A stretch of DNA of 64,000 nucleotides from Thiopseudomonas denitrificans (GTDB taxonomy: Bacteria; Pseudomonadota; Gammaproteobacteria; Pseudomonadales; Pseudomonadaceae), in contig NZ_LNJZ01000009.1 in assembly GCF_002866065.1 (NCBI RefSeq), forward strand, positions 310,001 to 374,000, read 5' to 3'. This document shows, piece by piece, positions 11,719 to 21,388 of this stretch (its first letter is position 1; every line of letters begins with the position of its first letter). Made by a program: the position numbers and the translations under genes. The notes under the pieces were generated by a model. It was not told the DNA's origin. It did not search any database and saw nothing but the letters and a program-made list of their open reading frames with translations.

Positions 11719-12453
11719 ATGGCTGAAGTTATCAGCGTTCGCAGCACACACCAGGCCCACTGCAAAGATTGCAGCCTGGCAGCACTATGCCTGCCATTGT
11801 CACTCGAAATGAACGACCTGAATGCACTTGATGCCATCGTCAAGCGTAGCCGCCCACTGAAAAAGGGCGAATACCTGTTCCGCCAGGGCGATACGTTCAG
11901 CTCGGTTTATGCAGTACGTTCCGGCAGCCTGAAAACATTCAACATCACCGATTGCGGCGAGGAACAGATCACCGGCTTCCACCTGCCCAGCGAGTTTGTC
12001 GGCCTCTCGGCCATGGACACTGAAATGTACCCCGTTTCCGCCATCGCCCTGGAAACCACCTCGATTTGCGAAATTCCCTTTGACTGTCTTGACCAGCTCA
12101 GTGTCAGCATGCCCCAGCTGCGCCGTCAGCTGATGCGCATCATGAGCCGGGAAATCCGCGACGAGCAGCAAATGCTGCTGTTGCTGTCGAAGAAAAACGC
12201 CGAAGAGCGCATTGCCACCTTCCTGGTCAACCTGTCTGCCCGCTTCCGTGCCCGTGGCTATTCGCCCTATCAGTTCCGTCTGGCCATGTCACGCAATGAA
12301 ATCGGCAACTACCTGGGGCTGGCGGTCGAAACCGTCTCCCGCGTCTTTACCCGGTTCCAGCAAAACGAGCTGCTCAAGGCCGAAGGCAAGGAAATCCATC
12401 TGCTCAACCTGATGGATCTGTGCGCCCTGGCCGGTGGCAGCATGGAGCCCTGA
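11719..12453 (+). CDS. anr: Anaerobic transcriptional regulator Anr (FNR type)
   Basis: Oxygen-sensing CRP/FNR-family activator: a [4Fe-4S] cluster permits dimerisation and DNA binding at low oxygen. The four cluster cysteines are at residues 15, 18, 24 and 117. A cyclic-nucleotide-binding-like beta-barrel is followed by the dimer helix and a helix-turn-helix with ETVSR, matching the FNR recognition helix that reads TTGAT-N4-ATCAA. A longer in-frame start upstream runs through the end of the HemN-like gene; the ATG before AEVISVR matches Pseudomonas Anr. Predicted target sites lie upstream of ccoN-2 and the HemN-like gene. Confidence 0.97.
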   Translation: MAEVISVRSTHQAHCKDCSLAALCLPLSLEMNDLNALDAIVKRSRPLKKGEYLFRQGDTFSSVYAVRSGSLKTFNITDCGEEQITGFHLPSEFVGLSAMDTEMYPVSAIALETTSICEIPFDCLDQLSVSMPQLRRQLMRIMSREIRDEQQMLLLLSKKNAEERIATFLVNLSARFRARGYSPYQFRLAMSRNEIGNYLGLAVETVSRVFTRFQQNELLKAEGKEIHLLNLMDLCALAGGSMEP

Positions 12454-12489
12454 TCCATATCCGTCACAGTACACCTGAAGGAGCGCACC

Positions 12490-13038
12490 ATGATTTTTGA
12501 CGATTTTGCGATCAAGTCCCTGATCCGGGCAATTCCCGATTTTCCCCGCCAGGGCAACATCTTTCGTGACATCACTCCGGTCTTCCAGTCACCGAAAGCA
12601 ACCCGCATGGTGGTTGACGGCCTGGTGCAACGCTATGTGGAAAGCGACTTCACCCATATCGGTGCCATCGAGGCTCGCGGTTTCTTGCTCGGCTCCATGG
12701 TGGCCTATGCCCTGAACAAACCGCTGGTGCTGTTTCGCAAGCAGGGCAAACTGCCCGATGACGTGCTGAGCGAGCCCTATGACACCGGTTACGAGCAGTC
12801 CCTGCTGGAAGTGCACAAAGATGTCCTGTGTGAAGGTGACAAGGTTCTGCTGATTGACGACATCATTGCCAGCGGTGCCACTTTCATTGCCGCCGCCAGC
12901 CTGATCCGCCGCATGGGTGCGTCCGTCTACGAGGTTGCCGCCATCGTCGACCTGCCCGAGCTGGAAGGCTCACAGCGCCTGCAGGACGCCGGCATTCCCA
13001 GCTACAGCCTGACCGCCTTTGCCTGCGACGAGCGCTGA
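12490..13038 (+). CDS. apt: Adenine phosphoribosyltransferase
   Basis: Salvages adenine to AMP using PRPP in the cytoplasm. The 182 residues include the PRPP-binding loop [13 protein letters not shown] and the N-terminal [16 protein letters not shown] segment typical of Apt. A GAAGGAG site precedes the ATG. It follows anr on the same strand by 36 bp, as in other pseudomonads, and is convergent with the patatin gene. Confidence 0.97.
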   Translation: MIFDDFAIKSLIRAIPDFPRQGNIFRDITPVFQSPKATRMVVDGLVQRYVESDFTHIGAIEARGFLLGSMVAYALNKPLVLFRKQGKLPDDVLSEPYDTGYEQSLLEVHKDVLCEGDKVLLIDDIIASGATFIAAASLIRRMGASVYEVAAIVDLPELEGSQRLQDAGIPSYSLTAFACDER

Positions 13039-13112
13039 AACTCCCCCGCCAGAACAATTCCCCCGGTGACTACAAGGTGCAAGCCCGTGGTCACCCGGCC
13101 AACCCGCCGATG

Positions 13113-14318
13113 CTATGGGCGATGACCCGGCTCATGCTGCAGGCAGGGCTCGAAAAATCGCTGCAGCCGCTCCTTCTGAGCGATCGCATCCTGATAGCCC
13201 AGCTCGACCAGCTCCCGGCAGTAATCCTTTTCAAACAGCAAATAGCTCAGAACGCCGCCGCCCGTGCTGCGGGTTGCACCCGGCCCCCGCAGAAAAGTAC
13301 GGATCGATGACGGCAGCTGGTGCCGGTGTCGCACGGCAATGTCATCGATGATCTGGCTGGGCTGGATCACCAGCACCTCGACCGGTGCCAGCCCTTCCTG
13401 CAAGTGGTGGTACTCGCCCGGAATCAGGTTCCCGAGCTGGTTGAGCCGCTCCAGCAGCTCCAGGTCGGACTCAAGGTTGTCAGTAAAGGTGCTGTTGAGC
13501 AGGTGACCGCTGATCTGGGCCAGCGTAGGTGCTCGCAGTTGCAACCGGCTGTTGGCCTGTTCCTGCAAGCGGCTGTTGACGCCCACCACCAGAATCCGGT
13601 TAGCGCCCAGATGCAGCGCAGGGCTTATCGGCGCGGCCTGGCGCACCGCGCCGTCACCATAGAAACTGCTGCCAAGGCGCACCGGCGGAAACAACAGCGG
13701 AATGGAGGCGCTGGCCAGCAAATGATCCAGCCCGAGCCGGGTCGGAACGCCCTGACGCCGGTAGCGCTGCCAGGGCAGCACGGTGCCCCGGCTCTGGTAA
13801 AACGTGGTGGACTGGGCATCCTGATAGGAAAACGCGGTGATGCCGATTGCCCTCAGCTTGCGCCGGGCAATTGCCAGGCTGATGCCGCTGAAATCCAGCT
13901 CGCTGGCCAGCAGCTCGCGCAACGGCTCATTATTGAGCAGGGCCAGCGGTACCTGCCCGCGCCCCAGTCCCAGAAGATGCACACGACTGAAACGCATGGC
14001 CTGCTGCAACACCCCCGGCCAATCGGTGCGGTATACCTTGTTGGTGGTGAAGTTCTGCCAGACCTGTTCCAGTTGCTGTATCGAGCGCTTGAAATGCACG
14101 GCACCACACGCCAGGCTGACCGCGTTGATGGCCCCGGCCGAAGTGCCGACAATCACCTGAAAGGGGTTTTCCTCCGGCTGCGGCCACAGGTCACCAATGG
14201 CCTTCAACACACCGACCTGATAGGCCGCGCGTGCACCACCTCCGGACAGGATCAGGCCGGTAACCGGGGGGGCCGGCCGCACGATCTTCTTGCGGAACAG
14301 ATGCTCACCGATACTCAA
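13113..14318 (-). CDS. Patatin-like phospholipase
   Basis: Serine lipid acylhydrolase of the bacterial patatin family. From the proposed start it has 401 residues: oxyanion loop GGGAR (26-30), nucleophile elbow GTSAG with Ser60, and the catalytic DGA with Asp222. The open frame extends upstream to an ATG inside the acyltransferase gene, but a TTG overlapping that gene's TGA stop (TTGA), 10 nt after GGAAGGCGAGG, is the more natural coupled start. It therefore appears cotranscribed with the acyltransferase. The substrate is unknown. Confidence 0.88.
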   Translation of the reverse strand: MSIGEHLFRKKIVRPAPPVTGLILSGGGARAAYQVGVLKAIGDLWPQPEENPFQVIVGTSAGAINAVSLACGAVHFKRSIQQLEQVWQNFTTNKVYRTDWPGVLQQAMRFSRVHLLGLGRGQVPLALLNNEPLRELLASELDFSGISLAIARRKLRAIGITAFSYQDAQSTTFYQSRGTVLPWQRYRRQGVPTRLGLDHLLASASIPLLFPPVRLGSSFYGDGAVRQAAPISPALHLGANRILVVGVNSRLQEQANSRLQLRAPTLAQISGHLLNSTFTDNLESDLELLERLNQLGNLIPGEYHHLQEGLAPVEVLVIQPSQIIDDIAVRHRHQLPSSIRTFLRGPGATRSTGGGVLSYLLFEKDYCRELVELGYQDAIAQKERLQRFFEPCLQHEPGHRP

Positions 14319-15235
14319 TAGACTCGAGCCTCGCCTTCCGGCCGGGTTTTGAAACGCCTGTGGCTCCACAGATACTGCTCGGGATGCGCGGTGATCGCCT
14401 GTTCGACCCACTGGTTGATACGCAGGCAATCCTGTTCTTCACTTGCACCCGGGAAATCCTGCCAGGCCGGCTCCACCTGAATCAGATAACCCTTGCCGCG
14501 TGGCAGGCGGGTCTGGCGCATGGGTATCACCACGGCCCGGCCCAGCCGGGTAAAGCTGCTGGTCGCCGTCACCGTGGCCGCCGGTACGCCAAACAGCGGA
14601 ACAAACAGGCTCTGCCTGGCACCATAATCCTGATCCGGTGCGTACCAGATCGCCCGCCCCTGGCGCAAATGCCGGATCATGGTGCGCACATCCTCGCGCT
14701 CGATGGCAATCGCGTCGGCATTGTGGCGCTCGCGCCCCTTGCGTTGCACATAATCGAACAACGGATTCTTGTGCGCCCGGTACATTCCGTCGATGGTGTG
14801 TTGCTGCCCCAGCAGGGCCGCCCCGATCTCCAGCGTGGTAAAGTGGATCGCCATCAGGATCACCCCCTGCCCGGCCTGCTGAGCCTGCTGCAGATGTTCC
14901 AGCCCCTCGATGCGCACCAGCCGCTGCAGGCGCTGCTGCGGCCACCACCAACTCATCGCCATTTCAAAAAAGGCAATGCCGGTGGAAGCGAAGTTCTGCC
15001 GCAACAGGTAGTCCCGCTCGGTCACCGTCAGCGCCGGAAAACACAGCTCAAGGTTACGCCTGGCAATATGCCGGCGGGAGCCGGCAAAACGGTACATCAG
15101 CGCCCCCAGCAATCGTCCGAGCCGGAGCAAGAACGGATAGGGCAGGCGTACCAGCAACCACAGCACGCCCAGTCCCAGCCACAACAACCAGAAGCGGGGG
15201 TGCAAAAATTGTCCGCTGAAGCGGTTTTCCTTCAT
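14315..15235 (-). CDS. Lipid A biosynthesis acyltransferase (LpxL/HtrB family)
   Basis: Inner-membrane acyltransferase adding a secondary acyl chain to the lipid A precursor. The 306 residues have an N-terminal membrane anchor (about 13-31), the catalytic HX4E dyad HFTTLE (His131, Glu136), and an APDQDYG segment typical of the family. The stop overlaps the patatin gene start. Whether it is the lauroyl transferase or a paralogue for another chain cannot be told here. Confidence 0.9.
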   Translation of the reverse strand: MKENRFSGQFLHPRFWLLWLGLGVLWLLVRLPYPFLLRLGRLLGALMYRFAGSRRHIARRNLELCFPALTVTERDYLLRQNFASTGIAFFEMAMSWWWPQQRLQRLVRIEGLEHLQQAQQAGQGVILMAIHFTTLEIGAALLGQQHTIDGMYRAHKNPLFDYVQRKGRERHNADAIAIEREDVRTMIRHLRQGRAIWYAPDQDYGARQSLFVPLFGVPAATVTATSSFTRLGRAVVIPMRQTRLPRGKGYLIQVEPAWQDFPGASEEQDCLRINQWVEQAITAHPEQYLWSHRRFKTRPEGEARVY

Positions 15236-15336
15236 GTCGTGCCTTCCACACCTGAAAACCGCTCCAGTTTACGGAAAAATTTGCAGACTCGCACGCTTGC
15301 GGCTATAAGACTATTTTTTGCGCACTGGACCCAAGC

Positions 15337-16071
15337 ATGGAACAAACCGATTTACTGGAACAGGAACCGGAACAGCAGGCACCGGCTTTCCAGCTCAAGG
15401 GCAGCATGCTGACCCTGACCACCCTCGAGCTGCTGAGTAACGACCTGGCGGCCCTGGATAGCCAGCTGGCCGAAAAAGCGGCCCAGGCTCCGGACTTCTT
15501 CCGCGATGCCCCGCTGATCCTGGCACTGGACAAACGCCAGCCCGGCGACCTGCCCGACCTCGCCGAGTTGCTGACCCTGTGCCGTAACCACGGTCTGCGC
15601 CCGCTGGCCATCCGTAGCGAGCAGGAAGAGGAGCTGGCCGCAGCAGCGGCCATCGACCTGCCGGTACTGCCGCTGTCACTGGCCCGCGACCGCAACCTGC
15701 CGGCCCAGCCGCAGCCCGCAGCCCCCAAAGAGCCCGAATTGCTGCCGGCCCGCATCATCAACAGCCCGGTACGCAGCGGCCAGCAGATCTATGCGAAAAA
15801 TGCCGACCTGATCGTCACCGCCTCAGTCAGTGCCGGAGCCGAACTGCTGGCCGACGGTCACATCCATGTCTATGGCGCGATGCGCGGGCGTGCGCTGGCC
15901 GGCATCAACGGCAACACGCAGGCACGCATTTTCTGCCAGCAACTGGGCGCCGAACTGGTATCCATTGCCGGCCAGTACAAGATCGCCGAAGACCTGCGTC
16001 GTATTCCGGCCTGGGGTAATGCCGCCCAGATTTACCTCGATGGTGAACAGATGCACATTATTGCACTCTAA
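15337..16071 (+). CDS. minC: Septum site-determining protein MinC
   Basis: FtsZ-polymerisation inhibitor that blocks polar septa. The 244 residues include an N-terminal FtsZ-interacting domain (about 15-105), an Ala/Pro-rich linker (about 125-140) and a C-terminal beta-helix domain with the [12 protein letters not shown] motif that dimerises and binds MinD. It is the first gene of minCDE, with minD 99 bp downstream. Confidence 0.96.
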   Translation: MEQTDLLEQEPEQQAPAFQLKGSMLTLTTLELLSNDLAALDSQLAEKAAQAPDFFRDAPLILALDKRQPGDLPDLAELLTLCRNHGLRPLAIRSEQEEELAAAAAIDLPVLPLSLARDRNLPAQPQPAAPKEPELLPARIINSPVRSGQQIYAKNADLIVTASVSAGAELLADGHIHVYGAMRGRALAGINGNTQARIFCQQLGAELVSIAGQYKIAEDLRRIPAWGNAAQIYLDGEQMHIIAL

Positions 16072-16170
16072 GCACGGCAGGCAGGCTTTTGTACGTGCGC
16101 ACGCTGTTTCAAGCCGTTATAATTGCACGCATTTGTTCGGCCTCTTTCCATTCATTTTAAGGTGACTCCC

Positions 16171-16980
16171 TTGGCAAAAATTCTTGTTGTAACTTCAGGC
16201 AAAGGCGGCGTCGGCAAGACAACAACCAGTGCCGCCCTGGGTACCGGTCTGGCCCTGCGCGGACACAAGACAGTCCTCGTCGACTTTGACGTGGGCCTGC
16301 GCAACCTTGACCTGATCATGGGCTGCGAGCGCCGGGTGGTATATGACTTCGTCAACGTCATCAATGGCGACGCCACCCTCAACCAGGCCCTGATCAAGGA
16401 CAAGCGTCTGGAGAACCTCTACATACTGGCCGCCAGCCAGACGCGCGACAAGGACGCCCTGACCCAGGAAGGCGTGGAAAAAGTCATCGCCGAACTGGCC
16501 GAAGACTTCGATTACGTCATTTGCGACTCCCCCGCAGGCATCGAAAAAGGCGCCCACCTGGCCATGTATCTGGCCGATGAAGCCATTGTCGTGACCAACC
16601 CGGAAGTATCCTCGGTACGCGACTCCGACCGCATGCTGGGCCTGCTGTCAAGCAAATCCAAACGTGCCGAAGAAGGCCGTGAGCCGATTGTCGAACACCT
16701 GCTGCTGACCCGCTACAGCCCCGAGCGGGTAGAAACCGGCGAAATGCTCAGTGTCGAGGACGTCGAGGAAATCCTCTCCATCAAGATGATCGGCGTGATT
16801 CCCGAGTCCCAGGCAGTGCTCAAGGCCTCCAACCAGGGTATCCCGGTAATTCTGGATGAGGAAAGCGATGCCGGCCAGGCATATAGCGATGCCGTCGAAC
16901 GCCTGCTGGGCAAAGACATTCCCCACCGTTTTCTTGAAGTCCAGAAAAAAGGCTTCCTCAAGCGCATGTTCGGAGGCTGA
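16171..16980 (+). CDS. minD: Septum site-determining ATPase MinD
   Basis: Membrane-cycling ParA-type ATPase that recruits MinC and is displaced by MinE. The deviant Walker A GKGGVGKTT lies near residue 10, and the C-terminal KGFLKRMFGG is the amphipathic membrane-targeting helix. A longer in-frame ATG at 16123 would add 16 unrelated residues. The TTG at 16171, 5 nt after AAGGTGA, gives 269 residues and the family N-terminus (M)AKILVVTSGKGG, so a TTG start is assigned. minE follows after 9 bp. Confidence 0.95.
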   Translation: MAKILVVTSGKGGVGKTTTSAALGTGLALRGHKTVLVDFDVGLRNLDLIMGCERRVVYDFVNVINGDATLNQALIKDKRLENLYILAASQTRDKDALTQEGVEKVIAELAEDFDYVICDSPAGIEKGAHLAMYLADEAIVVTNPEVSSVRDSDRMLGLLSSKSKRAEEGREPIVEHLLLTRYSPERVETGEMLSVEDVEEILSIKMIGVIPESQAVLKASNQGIPVILDEESDAGQAYSDAVERLLGKDIPHRFLEVQKKGFLKRMFGG

Positions 16981-16989
16981 CAAATCACA

Positions 16990-17244
16990 ATGAGCATCAT
17001 CAATTTTTTCCGTTCCCGCAACAAACCCAGCAGTGCTTCCATTGCCAAGGAGCGCCTGCAAATCATTGTTGCCCACGAGCGTGGCCAGGCCGACGAGCCC
17101 GACTACCTGCCCGAGCTGCAGAAAGAACTGGTCGAGGTCATCCGCAAATACGTCAACATTGACAGCGACCAGGTGCAGGTGGCACTGGACAACCAGGGCA
17201 ACTGCTCCATCCTGGAGCTGAACGTCACCCTGCCCGACCGCTAA
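16990..17244 (+). CDS. minE: Cell division topological specificity factor MinE
   Basis: An 84-residue regulator that stimulates MinD ATPase and drives pole-to-pole oscillation. The N-terminal membrane-targeting [10 protein letters not shown] and the anti-MinCD helix region ([13 protein letters not shown]) are followed by the C-terminal topological specificity domain. It ends minCDE. Confidence 0.96.
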   Translation: MSIINFFRSRNKPSSASIAKERLQIIVAHERGQADEPDYLPELQKELVEVIRKYVNIDSDQVQVALDNQGNCSILELNVTLPDR

Positions 17245-17308
17245 GCCGTCGTTTCCATCCCTTGCGGCCTGTGCATACAGGCCTCATTCTCTGCCGGTAC
17301 CCTGCCGC

Positions 17309-17944
17309 ATGCCCCTGTCCGACATCCCCGTGCTCTACGCCGACCGGCACCTGCTGGTGGTCAACAAGCCGACCCTGCTGCTGTCGGTGCCGGGCCGCGC
17401 CGAAGACAACAAGGACAGCCTGATCCTGCGCCTGCAGCAAAATGGTTATCCCGAAGCACTGATCGTGCACCGGCTCGACTGGGAAACCACCGGTTTGATG
17501 GTCATCGCCCGCTCGCCCCGGGTACATGCAGAACTCTCACGCATGTTCCGCGAACGCCAGGTGCAGCGCAGCTATCACGCGCTGTGCTGGGGCAAGCTGA
17601 CCGGACAGGCCGGACAGATTGAATTGCCGATGCGCTACGACCCGCCCAACAAACCCAGGCAAACGCTCGACTGGGTGGAGGGCAAGCGGGCACTGACCTT
17701 CTGGCAACGGCTGGAGCAACACGACACCTACAGCCGGGTAAAACTTACCCCGCATACCGGACGCTCGCACCAGCTGCGGGTCCATCTCAACAGCCTGGGG
17801 CATCCCATTCTCGGCGACCCGCTGTATGCCCATCCGGAAGCCCTGCAGGCGGCACCACGCCTGTGCCTGCATGCCACGGAGCTGGCCTTTGCCCATCCCG
17901 GCGACGGCCGACCACTGCATTTTCACTGCCCGGCAGCCTTTTGA
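17309..17944 (+). CDS. rluA: RluA-family pseudouridine synthase
   Basis: Converts specific uridines to pseudouridine. The 211 residues, without an S4 domain, fit RluA (dual 23S rRNA U746/tRNA U32 specificity) rather than RluC/D. The catalytic Asp57 sits in HRLDWETTG, and the later PHTGRSHQLRVH motif is conserved. It lies 64 bp after minE, the usual pseudomonad arrangement. The exact RNA target is inferred from size and context. Confidence 0.88.
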   Translation: MPLSDIPVLYADRHLLVVNKPTLLLSVPGRAEDNKDSLILRLQQNGYPEALIVHRLDWETTGLMVIARSPRVHAELSRMFRERQVQRSYHALCWGKLTGQAGQIELPMRYDPPNKPRQTLDWVEGKRALTFWQRLEQHDTYSRVKLTPHTGRSHQLRVHLNSLGHPILGDPLYAHPEALQAAPRLCLHATELAFAHPGDGRPLHFHCPAAF

Positions 17945-18044
17945 GCCGCCACTTGCCCGGATCGGCATGCCTCACCGGAGCCGCTTTCACATCGGGCGGT
18001 TTTCCGGATAAACTGGCCCGGTCCCGTTTACCCTGGCAGCCATC

Positions 18045-19004
18045 ATGAAACACCGTGAAGCCATCCTTGACTTGCGCCATTATCTGGCCAGCCAGATTCA
18101 TGGCCAGGAACATCTGCTGGACCGCCTGCTGATAGCCCTGCTGGCGGACGGTCACCTGCTGGTGGAAGGCGCACCCGGGCTGGCCAAGACCAAAGCCATC
18201 AAGGACCTGGCACTGGGCGTGGATGCCAGTTTCAAGCGCATCCAGTTCACACCCGACCTGATGCCCGCCGACATCACCGGTGCCGACATCTACCGCCCCG
18301 AGCAGGCCCGCTTCGAGTTCATGGCCGGCCCGGTCTTCCACAACCTGCTGCTGGCCGACGAAATCAACCGTGCCCCGGCCAAGGTGCAGTCGGCACTGCT
18401 TGAAGCCATGGCCGAGCGCCAGGTCAGCGTAGGCCAGCACACCTATGCCCTGCCCGAGCTGTTTCTGGTCATGGCTACCCAAAACCCGATTGAGCAGGAA
18501 GGCACCTACCCGTTGCCGGAAGCCCAGCTGGACCGTTTCCTCATGCAGGTCAATGTCCACTTTCCGGAAGCGGCGGTAGAACGGAAGATCATCCAGCAGG
18601 CACGCGAACAGGCCCTGCATGGCCAGGCGGTACCCCAGCAGAAGTTGTCGATTGATGACATTTTCCAGGCGCGCAAGGAAATTCTTTCCCTGTACATGGC
18701 CGAAAACGTCGAAGCCTATCTGGTCCAGCTGGTCATGGCCACGCGCTACCCCGCCAAATATGACAGCGAACTGGCCAGCTGGCTGCACATGGGTTGCAGC
18801 CCGCGCGGCTCGATCGCTCTTGACCGTTGCGCCCGGGCACATGCCTGGCTGGCCGGCCACGACTTTGTCAGCCCCGACGACATCCAGGCGGTACTCGCGG
18901 ACACCTTCCGGCATCGCCTGAGCCTGTCGTTCACCGCACTGGCCGCCGGCATCGATACCAGGCAGGTGATGCAGCGCATTCTCGACTCGGTACCCGTGGC
19001 CTGA
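18045..19004 (+). CDS. MoxR-family AAA+ ATPase
   Basis: A 319-residue chaperone-like ATPase with Walker A GAPGLAKT (near residue 44), Walker B LLADEINRAPAKVQ and the sensor motif MATQNPIEQEGTYPLPEAQLDRF. MoxR proteins work with von Willebrand factor A partners in maturation or envelope stress. It heads a compact same-strand cluster (DUF58, DUF4381, two VWA proteins, BatD) with gaps or overlaps of a few bases. Confidence 0.94.
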   Translation: MKHREAILDLRHYLASQIHGQEHLLDRLLIALLADGHLLVEGAPGLAKTKAIKDLALGVDASFKRIQFTPDLMPADITGADIYRPEQARFEFMAGPVFHNLLLADEINRAPAKVQSALLEAMAERQVSVGQHTYALPELFLVMATQNPIEQEGTYPLPEAQLDRFLMQVNVHFPEAAVERKIIQQAREQALHGQAVPQQKLSIDDIFQARKEILSLYMAENVEAYLVQLVMATRYPAKYDSELASWLHMGCSPRGSIALDRCARAHAWLAGHDFVSPDDIQAVLADTFRHRLSLSFTALAAGIDTRQVMQRILDSVPVA

Positions 19005-19007
19005 CCC

Positions 19008-19940
19008 ATGGACAGTCTGGGGCTTACCCATGTCCATCTGGACAAGCTGGTCAATGCCCGGCTATGGCTGTCACAACTGCCCGGCAAATACGGCCGACAG
19101 CTCCCGGGAGGCGCCGGCGGACAGCATCTGACACGGCTGCACGGCCAGAGCACCGAGTTCGACCAGGTACGCGACTACCAGCATGGTGATGATGCCCGGC
19201 ATATCGACTGGCGGGCCAGTGCCCGTGCCGGCGGCATCCAGACCCGCCTGTTCCAGCGTGAGCGGGACCGTCCGGTGTTCATTGCGGTCGAGCAGGGGCC
19301 GGACATGTTTTTTGCCAGTACCGGCAACTTCAAGTCGGTGCAGGCCGCCCTGGCTGCCAGCCTGTTTGCCTGGGCAGCGGATTCGGTGCATGACCGTGTC
19401 GGTGGCCTGGTTTTTGGCCGCGAGACGGTTCGTCTGACCTTGCCGGCCCGCAATCGCCAGGGAATCCTGCATTTGTTGCACAACGTCAGCCAGGAAAACC
19501 TGCAACTGGACAGCCCGTTTCCGGCAGATGGAATACCGCCGCTGCAACAGGCGCTGGAACATTGCCGGATACAGCTGCAGCCCGGTGCCGTACTGGTGCT
19601 GATCTGCAGCGAAAGCCATCTCGACAGCGACAGTGCAAAACAGCTTGGCACCCTGGCCTCCCGTCATCAAAGCATCTGGCTGCCCGTATCCGACCCGCTG
19701 GAGCACCAGCTGCCGGAACAACCCGGCCTGGCTTTTTCCGGACAACAACAGCGGCTGCAGCTTTCCCGGCAACAGCTGCGCCTGCGCCACCAGTGGCAGC
19801 AACAGGCCCGGGCAACCCGCCAGCGCTGGCAACGGCTGGCCGGCCAGCACGGAGCCATATTGCTGCCGGTCTGTACCTCAAGCAGCCTGGCCGACCAGCT
19901 GCCCGTCCTGCAGGAGGGTCTCCATGCCGCCTGCACTTGA
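19008..19940 (+). CDS. DUF58 domain protein
   Basis: A 310-residue soluble protein starting 3 bp after the MoxR gene. It contains the DUF58 core signature around residues 49-80 (EFDQVRDYQHGDDARHIDW) and a von Willebrand-like fold downstream. DUF58 proteins invariably accompany MoxR ATPases and are thought to be their adaptor or substrate; the precise function is unknown. The 3' end overlaps the next gene by 17 bp. Confidence 0.9.
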   Translation: MDSLGLTHVHLDKLVNARLWLSQLPGKYGRQLPGGAGGQHLTRLHGQSTEFDQVRDYQHGDDARHIDWRASARAGGIQTRLFQRERDRPVFIAVEQGPDMFFASTGNFKSVQAALAASLFAWAADSVHDRVGGLVFGRETVRLTLPARNRQGILHLLHNVSQENLQLDSPFPADGIPPLQQALEHCRIQLQPGAVLVLICSESHLDSDSAKQLGTLASRHQSIWLPVSDPLEHQLPEQPGLAFSGQQQRLQLSRQQLRLRHQWQQQARATRQRWQRLAGQHGAILLPVCTSSSLADQLPVLQEGLHAACT

Positions 19941-20421
19941 GTCGATGCATCCGTTGATCTACCCGACAACAACCCTGCAGCAGGCGTCCACTCTGCCGGC
20001 GTATGCATGGTTGCTGGCCGCGCTTCCAGTCATCACTCTGCTCCTGTTCCGGCTGCAGCGCAGACGCCGCCAGGCGATCACCGCACCACCTGCTGCCGAG
20101 CCGGCCAGCCAGCTCGGCGAGGCCCTGAGCCAGCTGCAACAGCTATCCCGTCCCGCACCTGACGAGCAGGCCGGCCCCTGGCTGCAGCAACTCAACCTGT
20201 TGCTCAAACGCTTTTGCGCGGTACGTTACCCCGATGTCGCCAGCCACCGGCTGAGCGGACGCGAATGGCTGGCTTTCCTTGATAGCCGCTGCCCGGCCGC
20301 CGGCCTGACCCGCTGGATGATTCTGGTACAGGGCAGCTACCTGCCCGACTGCCGACTGAGCGAGACGGATGTTGCAGCGCTGCACCATTCAGTAACCGTC
20401 TGGATGCGTGCCCATGTTTGA
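19924..20421 (+). CDS. DUF4381 membrane protein
   Basis: A 165-residue protein with one membrane span (about residues 26-43) followed by an Arg-rich stop-transfer (RLQRRRRQ) and a cytoplasmic helical domain typical of the DUF4381 proteins between DUF58 and VWA genes. A longer in-frame reading begins inside the DUF58 gene, but the ATG at 19924 has GGAGGG 6 nt upstream. It overlaps both neighbours, implying translational coupling. Confidence 0.85.
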   Translation: MPPALESMHPLIYPTTTLQQASTLPAYAWLLAALPVITLLLFRLQRRRRQAITAPPAAEPASQLGEALSQLQQLSRPAPDEQAGPWLQQLNLLLKRFCAVRYPDVASHRLSGREWLAFLDSRCPAAGLTRWMILVQGSYLPDCRLSETDVAALHHSVTVWMRAHV

Positions 20422-21388
20422 TCTGGCCTGGCCCTGGCTGCTGCTGCTCGCCCCCCTGCCCATATTTTTGCGCCTGCTGCTGCCAGCCAGCCCGCCGGCC
20501 GACACCGCTCTGCTGATTCCCTTTTTCAGCCGCCTCGCCGCCCTGGCCGGCAGGGACAAACAGCCGGTCTACCGCCTGCACCTGCGCTTGCTGGTTCCTG
20601 CACTGATCTGGCTACTGCTGGTGTTTGCAGCCAGCCGCCCGCAATGGCTGGAGCCGCTGAGAACCCTCAACCCGGATGGCCGCAACAGCATGCTCGCCGT
20701 CGACCTGTCCGCCTCCATGCTGACCCGCGATGTGGCCGGCAGTAACGAAAACCGCTTCACCATCACCCGGACCCTGCTGTTGCAACTGCTCGACAGGCGC
20801 CCGGACGACCGCTTTGGCCTGATCCTCTTTGCCAGCCAGGCGTTTCTACAGTCACCCCTGACCTTCGACCACGACAGCCTGCGTCACTGGTTGCACACCA
20901 TCGAACCCGGTATTGCCGGGGACAATACCGCCATTGGCGATGCCATCGGCCTTGGCATCAAGCGGCTGCGCGACCTGCCGGCCAGCGACAAGAACCTGAT
21001 CCTGCTCACCGACGGCGCCAACAATAGCGGCATCATGCCGCCGCGTACCGCTGCACGCTTTGCCGCCCGCGAGGGCATCAGGATTCACAGTCTGGGCATT
21101 GGCGAAGCCGGTAACGGCAATCAGGACGGACCGGACCTGGCCCTGCTGCAAGACATTGCCTGGCTCACCGGCGGATACTACCTGCATGTCGACTCCACGG
21201 CTTCATTGGCAGATGCCATCCGTTTTTTTGACAATCTGCCCGCCAGCAACGAGCCGGCCCGCACACGCTGGCAAACACGGGAGCTTTATCACTGGCCACT
21301 GGCCGCTGCCCTGTCGCTGGCCCTGCTCGCCGGCCTCATCACACTGGCTGGCAGCACGGCCTCACGCCGACGGGAACAGCGGCAATGA
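20414..21388 (+). CDS. VWA-domain membrane protein, BatA type
   Basis: A 324-residue protein with N-terminal hydrophobic segments (about 5-20 and 55-75), a von Willebrand A domain with intact metal-ion-dependent adhesion site DLSAS (about residues 98-102), and a C-terminal membrane helix. The ATG at 20414 (MFDLAWPW) overlaps the upstream stop and resembles BatA N-termini; an in-frame GTG 6 bp earlier is less likely. It probably acts with the MoxR ATPase in the envelope. The stop overlaps the next start by 4 bp. Confidence 0.88.
   Translation: MFDLAWPWLLLLAPLPIFLRLLLPASPPADTALLIPFFSRLAALAGRDKQPVYRLHLRLLVPALIWLLLVFAASRPQWLEPLRTLNPDGRNSMLAVDLSASMLTRDVAGSNENRFTITRTLLLQLLDRRPDDRFGLILFASQAFLQSPLTFDHDSLRHWLHTIEPGIAGDNTAIGDAIGLGIKRLRDLPASDKNLILLTDGANNSGIMPPRTAARFAAREGIRIHSLGIGEAGNGNQDGPDLALLQDIAWLTGGYYLHVDSTASLADAIRFFDNLPASNEPARTRWQTRELYHWPLAAALSLALLAGLITLAGSTASRRREQRQ

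Noticed and set aside
13320-14321. 333-codon open frame opposite the patatin gene
   Set aside because: It is a low-complexity Gln-rich shadow; the patatin catalytic motifs lie on the minus strand.
16118-16123. TATAAT hexamer upstream of minD
   Set aside because: The hexamer 17 bp upstream is GTGCGC, not a -35 box, and min genes are normally cotranscribed, so I do not call an internal promoter.
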